A program made the translations under genes and the position numbers. Below are positions 18,478 to 26,126 of a stretch of 37,051 bases of DNA, in pieces. Position 1 is the stretch's first letter. Each line of letters starts with the position of its first letter. A model generated the notes under the pieces. The model searched no databases and was not told the DNA's origin. It saw only the letters and a list, made by a program, of their open reading frames with translations. The stretch is from an uncultured Bacilli bacterium (GTDB lineage: Bacteria; Bacillota_I; Bacilli_A; RF39; UBA660), in assembly GCA_947589375.1 (NCBI GenBank), contig CANQAO010000001.1:1-37051 (forward strand), read 5' to 3'.

Positions 18478-18493
18478 TGTTTCACGTGAAACA
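18478..18493. promoter_or_regulatory. parS: parS site 5
   Basis: Perfect TGTTTCACGTGAAACA. It closes copy B. Confidence 0.95.
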
Positions 18494-18518
18494 TCATTTA
18501 CAGAAATAAAAAAACTAA

Positions 18519-18534
18519 TGTTTCACGTGAAACA
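18519..18534. promoter_or_regulatory. parS: parS site 6
   Basis: Perfect TGTTTCACGTGAAACA. The following X spacer repeats the one after site 1 with one base change. Confidence 0.95.
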
Positions 18535-18561
18535 TTGGTAGAAAGACAGAAAAAGAAATAT

Positions 18562-18577
18562 AGTTTCACGTGAAACA
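18562..18577. promoter_or_regulatory. parS: parS site 7
   Basis: AGTTTCACGTGAAACA, 15 of 16, with the same first-base change as site 2. It opens copy C. Confidence 0.9.
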
Positions 18578-18748
18578 TAGGATATATTTACTTTTTAAAT
18601 AAATTAAAAAGTAAATTAAAAAAGATATAAACCAAGAAAAATAAGGGCTAATTCATTTATAAGTATTAAAATTAACTTTAAAAAAAACATTCAGAATTAG
18701 TTTAAAGAAATAATATTTTATTAATTATTTTAATTATCAAACTTTAAA
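18578..18748. repeat. Long AT-rich spacer L, copy C
   Basis: 171 bp, the most diverged copy: AAAGTAAAT in place of AAACTTAAAT, and TTAAAAAAAACATTCAGAATT in place of the TTTTGAA/TTCAAAA inverted repeat. The 12-bp expansion of copy B is shared, suggesting B and C share history. Confidence 0.9.
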
Positions 18749-18764
18749 TGTTTCACGTGAAACA
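18749..18764. promoter_or_regulatory. parS: parS site 8
   Basis: Perfect TGTTTCACGTGAAACA, about 47 bp before the SRP RNA. The sequence after it (TATAATATATTTGCTTTTTT) resembles the start of spacer L, as if a fourth copy were cut short. Confidence 0.95.
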
Positions 18765-18774
18765 TATAATATAT

Positions 18775-18803
18775 TTGCTTTTTTATAATAAATAAGCTAT
18801 TAT
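18775..18803 (+). promoter_or_regulatory. Promoter of the SRP RNA gene
   Basis: -35 TTGCTT (18775-18780), 17-bp spacer, -10 TATTAT (18798-18803). The predicted start, about 7 bases on, falls at 18810-18811 where the RNA's closing stem begins. Confidence 0.65.
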
Positions 18804-18810
18804 TATTAAT

Positions 18811-18887
18811 GGCACAACATTTATATCCGAAACAGGTCAGGATCGGAAGATAGCAGCCTTAAAGATCTCTGAATGTGTGTGCCTTTT
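18811..18887 (+). ncRNA. ffs: Small (4.5S-type) signal recognition particle RNA
   Basis: The conserved helix 8 core is present: CAGGTCAGGATC, the GGAA tetraloop and AGATAGCAGCC, compared with GGTCAGG..GGAA..AGCAGCC of E. coli 4.5S RNA. The ends pair as GGCAC with GTGCC and ACATT with AATGT around a small internal loop, followed by TTTT. At about 77 nt this is the short hairpin form, without the Alu domain of the long Bacillus scRNA. It binds Ffh for co-translational membrane targeting. The position next to tadA and dnaX matches B. subtilis scr. Confidence 0.92.
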
Positions 18888-18901
18888 ATTATGGTGATAG
18901 T

Positions 18902-19306
18902 ATGAATAAATATATGAAATTAGCTTTTAAAGAAGCGGAAAAAGCTTTAAAAACAGATGATGTTCCCGTAGGAGCAGTAATAGTTGAAAAAGGAAAAATA
19001 TTGGCAAAAGCTCATAATACCAAAGAAAAAAAACAAATGGTAACTAGGCATGCCGAAATAAATGCTATAGAAAAAGCTTGTCAAAAAAAACATTGTTGGT
19101 ATTTAAATGATTGTGTTATGTATATAACATTAGAGCCTTGTAAAATGTGTATGGGCGCAATCGAACAAGCGCGAATAAAAAAAATAATATATGCCACCAA
19201 ACGTGAAAAAAAAGTAAATAATATTTTTCCACAAATTACACAAGGTGAAGGTGAAAACGAAGCGCGAAATTTATTAAAATCCTTTTTTGAAAATAAGAGA
19301 AAATAG
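18902..19306 (+). CDS. tadA: tRNA-specific adenosine deaminase TadA
   Basis: 134 aa zinc deaminase that converts A34 to inosine in tRNA-Arg(ACG). The zinc site is His50 and catalytic Glu52 in HAEINAIEKA plus Cys80 and Cys83 in PCKMCMGA. The start ATG at 18902 has GGTGAT upstream. A longer in-frame start at 18875 would lie inside the SRP RNA and was rejected. It ends with TAG. Confidence 0.94.
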   Translation: MNKYMKLAFKEAEKALKTDDVPVGAVIVEKGKILAKAHNTKEKKQMVTRHAEINAIEKACQKKHCWYLNDCVMYITLEPCKMCMGAIEQARIKKIIYATKREKKVNNIFPQITQGEGENEARNLLKSFFENKRK

Positions 19307-19337
19307 TGTAAAGTTATTTTCTTTTATTTTCGATAAA

Positions 19338-19346
19338 TGATATAAT
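19338..19346 (+). promoter_or_regulatory. Extended -10 promoter of dnaX
   Basis: TGATATAAT, a consensus extended -10, 27 bases before the dnaX start region. No clear -35. Confidence 0.5.
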
Positions 19347-19373
19347 TAGATTAGTGTTTAGAAGGTGATAAAG

Positions 19374-21116
19374 GTGTATCAAGCATTATATAGAAAATAT
19401 CGTCCAAAAACTTTATCCGAAATTAGTGGACAGGATGTAATTGTAAAAATAATTCAAAATTCTATTCAAAATAATCATATTAACCATGCTTATTTATTTG
19501 CCGGTCCAAGAGGTACTGGAAAAACAAGTATTGCGAAAATATTCGCTAAAATGGTTAATTGTGAAAATTTAATCGAACAAGGTCCTTGCGGACATTGTGT
19601 TAGTTGTACACAAAGCAATAATAGCGATATTGTGGAAATAGATGCCGCTTCGAATAATGGTGTTGACGAGATAAGAGAATTAAGGAATAAAGTTAGTTTA
19701 GTTCCATCTTATAGTAAATATAAAGTATATATAATAGATGAAGTCCATATGCTGACGACGGGAGCTTTTAACGCTTTACTTAAAACCTTAGAAGAGCCAC
19801 CAGGACATGTAATCTTTATTTTGGCGACAACCGATCCTCATAAAATACCAGAAACTATTTTATCTAGATGTCAACGTTTAGACTTTAAAAAAGTCAGTGA
19901 AGAGAGCATTGTTAAACGTTTAAAACAAATAGCTGAAGCTGAAAAAATCGATGTTGAAGAATTAGCTTTAAAAGAAATAGCGCGATTATCAGATGGTGGA
20001 ATGCGTGATTCCATTGGCATGTTAGATCAAGCTGTTGCTTATGCTGAAGGAAAAATATCGGCAAAAGATATACATGATATTAACGGAACCTTGACAGCGG
20101 AAACACTAAAAACTTTAATTAATGTAATAATTACAGGGGAAATCGACGAAGTTTTTAAAATTGTTAATAAATTTAACGAAGAAGGTAAGAATTTTGTCAA
20201 ATTAACAGAAGAAATTATTACTTTTATGCAAAATATGTTATTATTTCAAAAGGCTCCTAGCTTTTTTAAATCAATTGAAAAAGAATATGATTTATATAAA
20301 GATGTTTCTCAAAAAACAAATTCTGAAGATATCTTAGGCTATATTTTGGTTTTAAATAAGTTTTTATCGGAAATGAAAACTACTAATAATCCAAAATTAT
20401 TACTTGAATTAGCATTAATTCAAATAATGAATAAAGAAGATATGGTAAATAGAGTTATCCATATCGATAGTACCAAGGAAAAACAGAATGAAGAAAAAAA
20501 TAATCAAGAAAAAATAGAAATAAAACCTGAAGTCAAAATAGAAGAGAAAATAAAAACAGAACCTGAAGCAAAAGAAGAACAAATAGAAAAGAAAACTGAA
20601 GAAAAAAGTGAAGATAAAAAAGACAAGCCTTTAATGGTGCCAAAAAAAGAAAAAGAAGATAATAAACAGCTAATGGAATTAAAAAATATAAGAATAAATA
20701 ATACTTTAGCTAAATTTTCTAAACAAAAAATGATAGCGGTTAAAAAAGAATTAGAAAAATTAAATGATTATATGTTAGATACCGATATTAATTCTTTTAT
20801 TGAAATAATATTAGATGGAATGTTAAAAGCCGCTAGTGACGATAATTTAATTTTTGTTTATAAAAATGAAAGAACAGCTAAATTATTTAATGATAATATT
20901 TTAAATATTGAAAAAGCTATTCATAAAGCTTTAAAATATAATTATAAAGTAATTGCCACGGATATAAATGATTGGGAACAAATAAAAACTGAGTTCAATG
21001 GCAAGAAGAAAACTTACCAATATACTGAAGAAACTAAAGAAATGTTAGAATCACTTAATAAGAAAAAAAAGGAAACTGAATTTAACGAATTTAAAGATAT
21101 AATCGAATATAATTAG
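19374..21116 (+). CDS. dnaX: DNA polymerase III subunit tau (clamp loader)
   Basis: 580 aa. AAA+ domain with Walker A GPRGTGKT (44-51), zinc cysteines 63, 72, 75 and 78 (CGHCVSC), Walker B IDEVH (121-125) and the SRC arginine-finger motif. Residues about 365-430 are a Lys/Glu-rich linker, followed by a C-terminal domain as in tau. I chose the GTG at 19374, since AGAAGGTGAT precedes it and the family starts at YQALYRKYRP; the GTG at 19365 overlaps that site. The codons CCA AAA AAA GAA at 20640-20651 form a potential -1 slippery site, with a stop four codons on in the shifted frame. It begins the dnaX-ebfC-recR operon. Confidence 0.95.
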   Translation: MYQALYRKYRPKTLSEISGQDVIVKIIQNSIQNNHINHAYLFAGPRGTGKTSIAKIFAKMVNCENLIEQGPCGHCVSCTQSNNSDIVEIDAASNNGVDEIRELRNKVSLVPSYSKYKVYIIDEVHMLTTGAFNALLKTLEEPPGHVIFILATTDPHKIPETILSRCQRLDFKKVSEESIVKRLKQIAEAEKIDVEELALKEIARLSDGGMRDSIGMLDQAVAYAEGKISAKDIHDINGTLTAETLKTLINVIITGEIDEVFKIVNKFNEEGKNFVKLTEEIITFMQNMLLFQKAPSFFKSIEKEYDLYKDVSQKTNSEDILGYILVLNKFLSEMKTTNNPKLLLELALIQIMNKEDMVNRVIHIDSTKEKQNEEKNNQEKIEIKPEVKIEEKIKTEPEAKEEQIEKKTEEKSEDKKDKPLMVPKKEKEDNKQLMELKNIRINNTLAKFSKQKMIAVKKELEKLNDYMLDTDINSFIEIILDGMLKAASDDNLIFVYKNERTAKLFNDNILNIEKAIHKALKYNYKVIATDINDWEQIKTEFNGKKKTYQYTEETKEMLESLNKKKKETEFNEFKDIIEYN

Positions 21117-21127
21117 GAGGGATAATA

Positions 21128-21424
21128 ATGAATATACAAGCAATGATGAAACAAGCACAAAAAATGCAAAAGGATATGATGAATTCTAAAGAAGAAATTG
21201 ATAATATGACCTTTGAAGGCAAATCTTCTTTAGTAACTATCACAATGAAAGGAACAAAAGAAATAACTAAAGTTAAAATTGATGCCGAGCAAATTGAAAA
21301 TGATGAAATTGAAATGTTAGAGGATATGATTTTAGTTGCTGTTAATGAAGCTAGTAAAAAAGTCGATGAAACAACCGAAGAAAAAATGGGAAAATATACG
21401 CAAGGAATGCCAGGTTTATTTTAA
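21128..21424 (+). CDS. ebfC: YbaB/EbfC-family nucleoid-associated protein
   Basis: 98 aa. The N-terminus MNIQAMMKQAQKMQKDM and the end KYTQGMPGLF are typical of the YbaB/EbfC dimeric DNA-binding family, whose gene nearly always sits between dnaX and recR as here. AGGAGGG precedes the ATG. The stop codon overlaps the recR start by one base. Confidence 0.95.
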   Translation: MNIQAMMKQAQKMQKDMMNSKEEIDNMTFEGKSSLVTITMKGTKEITKVKIDAEQIENDEIEMLEDMILVAVNEASKKVDETTEEKMGKYTQGMPGLF

Positions 21425-22020
21425 TGTATCCAAAGACTATTAATAATTTAATTGAATGTTTTAAAAAATTTCCAGGAATAGGCGAGAAAACAGCTGAACG
21501 TCTCGCTCTTTCATGTTTAGAAATGGATGACGAAACAATTGAAACGTTTTCTAAATCTTTAAAAGACAGTAAAACTAAAATAAAAAAATGTAAGATATGT
21601 GGTAATCTATCAGAAGAAGATGAGTGTTCAATTTGTAAAGATCCATCACGTGATAAACATTTATTATGTGTTGTTGAAGAAAGTAAAAACATAATTTTAT
21701 TCGAAAAAATTGGAACATTTAATGGTGTCTATCATGTTTTAAATGGTCTAATTTCCCCACTAGATGGCATCAACCCTGAAGACATAAACATTGCTTCACT
21801 GATTAAACGAATTGAAACTGATGAAATTAAAGAAGTTATTTTAGCTGTGAAACCAACAGTTGAAGGGGAAACTACGGCTTTATATATTAAAAAAATGTTA
21901 GAAGGAAAACCCGTAATCATTTCCAAAATAGCGCATGGGATACCAATCGGTGCCGATATGGATTACATTGATTCTTTGACCTTAGAAATAGCTTTATCTG
22001 AGCGTAGCCAAATTTCATAA
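21424..22020 (+). CDS. recR: Recombination protein RecR
   Basis: 198 aa. Helix-hairpin-helix near residues 14-22 (FPGIGEKTA), C4 zinc finger at Cys56, 59, 68 and 71, and a TOPRIM domain (LCVVEESKN; VKPTVEGETTALYI). It acts with RecO and RecF in gap repair and RecA loading. The start overlaps the ebfC stop (TAATG), so it is translationally coupled. Confidence 0.97.
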   Translation: MYPKTINNLIECFKKFPGIGEKTAERLALSCLEMDDETIETFSKSLKDSKTKIKKCKICGNLSEEDECSICKDPSRDKHLLCVVEESKNIILFEKIGTFNGVYHVLNGLISPLDGINPEDINIASLIKRIETDEIKEVILAVKPTVEGETTALYIKKMLEGKPVIISKIAHGIPIGADMDYIDSLTLEIALSERSQIS

Positions 22021-22059
22021 AACATCAGGCAAAAATATATAATATACCAGAGGTGTATT

Positions 22060-22245
22060 ATGCTTGATAGAATAACAAATATTTTAAAAAAAATAATCGT
22101 CGGTTTTTTAATGTTATATGGTTATAATCTATTAGTACCTTCAGCCGCGATAATTCCAATTAATGTTATAACGGTAATTTTACTTACTATTTTTGGCTTG
22201 CCAGGGCTAATCTTTTTAATTATAATTAAATTAATCGTGTATTAG
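22060..22245 (+). CDS. bofA: BofA-family small membrane protein
   Basis: 61 aa with two hydrophobic segments (about 9-32 and 37-60). The C-terminal half, IPINVITVILLTIFGLPG, matches the BofA motif (plpvN...GlPGl). In B. subtilis BofA holds the SpoIVFB protease inactive during sporulation, and its gene lies just after recR, as here. AGAGGTG precedes the ATG. The protein is shorter than the about 87 aa of B. subtilis BofA. Family and synteny agree, but a sporulation role in this organism is not shown. Confidence 0.8.
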   Translation: MLDRITNILKKIIVGFLMLYGYNLLVPSAAIIPINVITVILLTIFGLPGLIFLIIIKLIVY

Positions 22246-22256
22246 AGGGATGAATT

Positions 22257-23201
22257 ATGTTAGATGAATATCAAAAAAAGCAACCTATAATTTATAAAAT
22301 TTTAAAAAACGCCGTTAATAAAGATAAGCCATCACATGCTTATCTCTTTGAAACTAATGGTTTTTACGATAGTTATAATTTAATTATGGCTTTTGCAAAA
22401 GCTTTACTATGCCCAAATAAATATACCAATGAAGAAAAATGTCAAAATTGCCATCAATGTCATGTAATCGATCATGGTAATTTCCCGGAAATAAAAACAA
22501 TTAAACCAGAAGGTTTATGGATTAAAAAAGAAGAGCTGCAAAGTTTACAAGCCGAATTTAGTAAAAAAGCTATTATTGGCAATAAGAAAATATATATAAT
22601 TAAAGAGGCCGATAAATTAAACAAGCAAGCGGCTAATTCAATATTAAAATTTTTAGAAGAACCCGAAGAAGGCATTATTGCTATTTTAATGACCGAAAAT
22701 ATTTACAATGTTTTAGAAACCATTAGATCAAGATGTCAGATTTTAACCTTAAAAGAGGATAGTCAAACAGAAAATGTGAATGATACATTAAGTAAAATAG
22801 GCCAAATATTATACGAAAAAAAAGAATTAACCGAAGAAGAACAAGAAAAAATAGAAAAAATTTTGAAATTTATAAAACATTATGAAACAAATCATTTAGA
22901 CACCCTTTTATATACCCAAAAATTGTGGCATGATTATATTAAAACTAAAGAAGATTTAGAAAAAGCTTTTAATTTAATGATTTTATTTTACAAAGACCTT
23001 TTAAATTATTTAAATAATTTAAAAATAGAAATTTTTGATAGTTATGAACCATTAATTAAAGAGATTGCTTTAAAAAATACTTTAAATGATGTTTGTTATA
23101 AAATAAATATCTTGACAGAATTTAAAGAAAAGATAAAATATAATGCAAACACATTATTGTTAATGGACAAGCTGATTATAACTTTAGAAAGGAGGGATTA
23201 A
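22257..23201 (+). CDS. holB: DNA polymerase III delta-prime subunit
   Basis: 314 aa clamp-loader subunit. It resembles the DnaX AAA+ fold: SHAYLFET at the start, zinc cysteines 52, 62, 65 and 68, KIYIIKEADKLNKQAANSIL for the degenerate Walker B region, and RSRCQ. The P-loop position (ETNGFYDSYN) has lost the GKT signature, as usual for delta-prime, which does not bind ATP. GAGGGATG precedes the ATG. It lies one base from ricT, the normal Bacillus order. tmk, which usually lies upstream, is absent here. Confidence 0.92.
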   Translation: MLDEYQKKQPIIYKILKNAVNKDKPSHAYLFETNGFYDSYNLIMAFAKALLCPNKYTNEEKCQNCHQCHVIDHGNFPEIKTIKPEGLWIKKEELQSLQAEFSKKAIIGNKKIYIIKEADKLNKQAANSILKFLEEPEEGIIAILMTENIYNVLETIRSRCQILTLKEDSQTENVNDTLSKIGQILYEKKELTEEEQEKIEKILKFIKHYETNHLDTLLYTQKLWHDYIKTKEDLEKAFNLMILFYKDLLNYLNNLKIEIFDSYEPLIKEIALKNTLNDVCYKINILTEFKEKIKYNANTLLLMDKLIITLERRD

Positions 23202-23202
23202 G

Positions 23203-23994
23203 TTGAAAGAGGTCGTAGGTATTTCAATTAATGATATGGGCAGAGTTTATTATTTTGATCCAAATGGATTTGAACTCAAAAAAAATGTTACCGTTATCGT
23301 GGAAACTGATCAAGGTTATCAATTTGGAAAAGTAGTTAGAGAAAAATTTGCCATTAATCTTCATGATTTAAAAAGTCCTTTAAAACAAGTTATCAGAATT
23401 TCTACTAAAGATGATTATCATAAACATTTAAAAAACCTTAAAGAGGCTAAAACAGCGTTAGTTAAATGTCAAAAATTAGCTGATGAAAAAAATTTACAAA
23501 TGAAAATTATGGATGCTAGCTATACTTTTGATCGGGATAAATTAATTTTTCGTTTTTTAGCGGATAATCGTGTTGACTTTCGTGAGTTAGCTAAAGAATT
23601 AGCTTCTATTTATAAAGTCCGTATTGAATTAAGACAAATAGGCGTACGTGATAAAGCCAAAGAAGTTGGCGGGTGTGGTTTATGTGGTCAAAAATTATGC
23701 TGCTCAAGATTTTTAAAAGATTTAGATGCCGTGTCAATTAATATGGCCAAAAACCAAAATCTTTCTTTAAATCCTTCGAAGATAAATGGGGTTTGTGGCA
23801 GACTTCTTTGCTGTTTAAAATATGAAGATGAAGAATATAAAGAATGTCGTCATGGGATGAAAAAAATTGGCGACAAAGTAAAAACAGAATTTGGTGAAGG
23901 AAAAATTATTGGTTTAGAAATTTTAAAACAACAATATAAAGTAGATGTTGAAGACCATGGAATTATTATGGTCGATAGAGAAGCATGCAAGTAA
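23203..23994 (+). CDS. ricT: RicT/YaaT, PSP1-domain component of the RNase Y specificity complex
   Basis: 263 aa starting with TTG at 23203 behind GGAGGG, which lies in the last codons of holB. The PSP1 C-terminal domain spans about 60-145. The family cysteine clusters are GGCGLCGQKLCC (158, 161, 166, 167) and GVCGRLLCC (198, 203, 204). These are linked to the iron-sulfur clusters of the RicA-RicF-RicT complex, which guides RNase Y processing of operon mRNAs. The partner genes are not in the window. Confidence 0.93.
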   Translation: MKEVVGISINDMGRVYYFDPNGFELKKNVTVIVETDQGYQFGKVVREKFAINLHDLKSPLKQVIRISTKDDYHKHLKNLKEAKTALVKCQKLADEKNLQMKIMDASYTFDRDKLIFRFLADNRVDFRELAKELASIYKVRIELRQIGVRDKAKEVGGCGLCGQKLCCSRFLKDLDAVSINMAKNQNLSLNPSKINGVCGRLLCCLKYEDEEYKECRHGMKKIGDKVKTEFGEGKIIGLEILKQQYKVDVEDHGIIMVDREACK

Positions 23995-24704
23995 TCAATT
24001 ATTTACTCGGTTATAAAAATTTAAAAATATATCAGGATACAGATATGTTTAATTTTTCTTTGGATTCTGTTTTACTTCCGAATTTTATAACTTTAAATAA
24101 AAAGGTCAAAAACATTTTAGATATTGGTACTGGTAATGCACCAATACCTTTAATTTTAAGTACTAAAACGGAAGCGAAAATAATTGGGGTCGAAATTCAA
24201 AAAGAGGTAAGTTTACTCGCCAAAAAATCAGTTAAATTAAATAAATTAGAAAAGCAAATTGAAATCATTACTGGGGACATTAATGAAATTGCCCAAACTT
24301 TACCTAAAAATCATTTTGATATTATAACTTCGAACCCACCTTTTTTTGAGCTAAATGAAAATTCACATTTAAACGACAAAGAATATAAAACCTTAGCTCG
24401 TCATGAAGTAACTTTAAATATTAACGAGCTTTGTCAAATTGCTAAAAGTCTTTTGAAAAATGGTGGCACTCTAGCGCTTGTTCATAGGCCCGAGCGCTTA
24501 CTTGATATTTTAAAGGTTATGCGGGAAAATAACATTGAACCGAAAAAAATAAAATTTGTGCATCCTAAAAAAAACAAAAATGCGAATATTGTTTTAATTG
24601 AGGGAGTGCTTAATGGTAAAAAAGGCCTAAAAGTCACTTCCCCACTTATTAGTCATAAAGCCAATGGCGAATATACCGATGAAATAAAAAAATATTTTGA
24701 ATAG
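23985..24704 (+). CDS. trmN6: tRNA1(Val) (adenine37-N6)-methyltransferase family protein (YabB/TrmN6)
   Basis: 239 aa class I SAM methyltransferase. The SAM-binding motif is ILDIGTGNAPIPLI, and the N6-adenine catalytic motif is NPPFF. The early segment FNFSLDSVLLPNFI is typical of the YabB family. The start overlaps ricT by 10 bases. B. subtilis has yabA between ricT and this gene, but here it is missing. Substrate is by homology only. Confidence 0.9.
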   Translation: MQVINYLLGYKNLKIYQDTDMFNFSLDSVLLPNFITLNKKVKNILDIGTGNAPIPLILSTKTEAKIIGVEIQKEVSLLAKKSVKLNKLEKQIEIITGDINEIAQTLPKNHFDIITSNPPFFELNENSHLNDKEYKTLARHEVTLNINELCQIAKSLLKNGGTLALVHRPERLLDILKVMRENNIEPKKIKFVHPKKNKNANIVLIEGVLNGKKGLKVTSPLISHKANGEYTDEIKKYFE

Positions 24705-24712
24705 GTGATTTT

Positions 24713-25555
24713 ATGAAGCAAAAAAGTTATGATGGAATGCCTACTTTATATCTGGTCCCAACTCCGATTGGTAATTTAGAAGATATTACTTATAGGGCGA
24801 TTACTATTCTAAAAAGTGTTGATGTTATTTTTGCTGAAGATACGAGAGTAACTCGTGAATTATTAAATAAATTTGACATTAAGAAAAAATTAATTTCCAG
24901 TCATTTATATAATGAAAATAACAATCAAGAAAAAGAAATAGAATATTTAGAAGATAATAAAAATATTGCGATTGTAAGTGATAGAGGGACACCAGTTATC
25001 AGTGATCCCGGCTATATTTTAGTTAAAGAAGCTATTTCAAAAGGCTATAATGTGGTGTGTCTGCCAGGGCCAACCGCTTTAATTCCCGCTTTAGTGATGT
25101 CAGGACTTGGCGATGGACCCTTTACTTTTTATGGCTTTTTAAACAGTAAAGAAAGTAAACGAAAAAAAGAATTAGAAGCCTTAAAAGATCATAAATTTAC
25201 TTTGATTTTTTATGAAGCTCCGCATCGTCTTTTAAAAACCATGCAAAATATAAAGGAAATTTTTGGCAATCGAGAAATCGCCATTGTTAGAGAAATTAGT
25301 AAAAAATATGAAGAAGTAATTAGAGGTAAAGTGGAAACCATCATTTCTAAACTAGAAAATATTAAAGGCGAAATAGTTATTGTCGTTGAAGGTAATAAGG
25401 AAGAAAAAGATTTTAGTGATTTATCAATTATGGATCATATTAATATTTATTTAAAAGAAGGTAAAAATAGTAAAGAAGCGATTAAACTAGTGGCTAAAGA
25501 TCGTCATTTGGCTAAAAGTGAAGTCTATAATATCTATCACAAAAAGGAGGAATAA
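24713..25555 (+). CDS. rsmI: 16S rRNA (cytidine1402-2'-O)-methyltransferase RsmI
   Basis: 280 aa tetrapyrrole-methylase-fold enzyme. Motifs: LVPTPIGNLEDITYRA, AEDTR, SDRGTPVISDPGY, LPGPTALIPAL and FYEAPHRL. It adds the 2'-O-methyl on C1402 in the ribosomal decoding centre, next to the N4 methyl added by RsmH. AGGTGA precedes the ATG. The gap to pth is 1 bp. Confidence 0.96.
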   Translation: MKQKSYDGMPTLYLVPTPIGNLEDITYRAITILKSVDVIFAEDTRVTRELLNKFDIKKKLISSHLYNENNNQEKEIEYLEDNKNIAIVSDRGTPVISDPGYILVKEAISKGYNVVCLPGPTALIPALVMSGLGDGPFTFYGFLNSKESKRKKELEALKDHKFTLIFYEAPHRLLKTMQNIKEIFGNREIAIVREISKKYEEVIRGKVETIISKLENIKGEIVIVVEGNKEEKDFSDLSIMDHINIYLKEGKNSKEAIKLVAKDRHLAKSEVYNIYHKKEE

Positions 25556-25556
25556 A

Positions 25557-26126
25557 ATGAAACTTATTGTAGGTCTTGGTAATCCTGGTAAAGAGTATGA
25601 AAACACCAGACATAATGCCGGATATAGATTTATTGATGCTTATGCTCAAAGTAAAAATTTAAAATTTGATAAAAACAAATTTAACGGTACCTATACAGAA
25701 TTTAAGCACCATAATGAAAAAGTTATCCTTCTAAAGCCTGAAAAATATATGAATTTATCGGGTGAAGTAATTAAAGACTTCGTGAGTTTTTTCAAAATCG
25801 ATCTTGAAGATATATTAATTATTTGTGATGATTTAGATACCGAAAAAGGAAAAATAAAAATAAAATATAAAGGTTCATCTGGGGGACATAATGGCCTTAA
25901 AAATATCGAAAACAATTTAAAAACCCAAGCATATAAACGAATAAAAATAGGAATTTCAAACAATAACGATAGCGATAAAATCGATTATGTTATTGGTAAA
26001 GTTTCTAAAAGTGAATTAGAAAAAATAAATATAGTAAATGCGAAAGCCGAAAACATTATCGACGATTATTTAGATATGTCATTTGATAAATTAATGAATA
26101 AATATAACAAAAAGGAATCATTATGA
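25557..26126 (+). CDS. pth: Peptidyl-tRNA hydrolase
   Basis: 189 aa. The N-terminus MKLIVGLGNPGKEYENTRHN holds the catalytic His19 and substrate-binding Asn9, and GSSGGHNGLKNIE is the second family signature. It frees tRNAs from drop-off peptidyl-tRNAs. The ATG at 25557 follows AAAGGAGG; an upstream in-frame start within rsmI was rejected. It ends in TGA overlapping the mfd ATG (ATGA), which shows TGA is a stop here. Confidence 0.96.
   Translation: MKLIVGLGNPGKEYENTRHNAGYRFIDAYAQSKNLKFDKNKFNGTYTEFKHHNEKVILLKPEKYMNLSGEVIKDFVSFFKIDLEDILIICDDLDTEKGKIKIKYKGSSGGHNGLKNIENNLKTQAYKRIKIGISNNNDSDKIDYVIGKVSKSELEKINIVNAKAENIIDDYLDMSFDKLMNKYNKKESL

Larger units (their letters stand above)
18034..18764. 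repeat. parS: parS centromere array: eight ParB sites in nested long repeats
   Basis: Eight copies of the ParB site TGTTTCACGTGAAACA in 731 bp without any gene: five perfect and three with one end-base change. They are joined by three kinds of spacer. X is 27-28 bp, between sites 1-2 and 6-7. L is long, 158-171 bp, between 2-3, 4-5 and 7-8. Y is 25 bp, between 3-4 and 5-6. The order is P-X-P-L-P-Y-P-L-P-Y-P-X-P-L-P. It lies about 9 kb from oriC on the leading-strand arm, where ParB loading and SMC recruitment are expected. Confidence 0.95.

Noticed and set aside
18034..18764. Regular repeats resembling a CRISPR array
   Set aside because: The 16-bp repeat is the exact parS palindrome. Spacers are unequal (25-171 bp) and themselves repeated, and no cas genes are present.
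18875..18901. tadA start at 18875
   Set aside because: It would lie within the SRP RNA 3' stem and has no ribosome binding site. The ATG at 18902 fits the family.
22480..22493. ATTTCCCGGAAAT in holB as a Noc site
   Set aside because: One central base is missing, which breaks the spacing of the two halves. It is in coding sequence.
26123..26126. Mycoplasma-type code with TGA as Trp
   Set aside because: pth ends at TGA overlapping the mfd start, and conserved tryptophans throughout use TGG.
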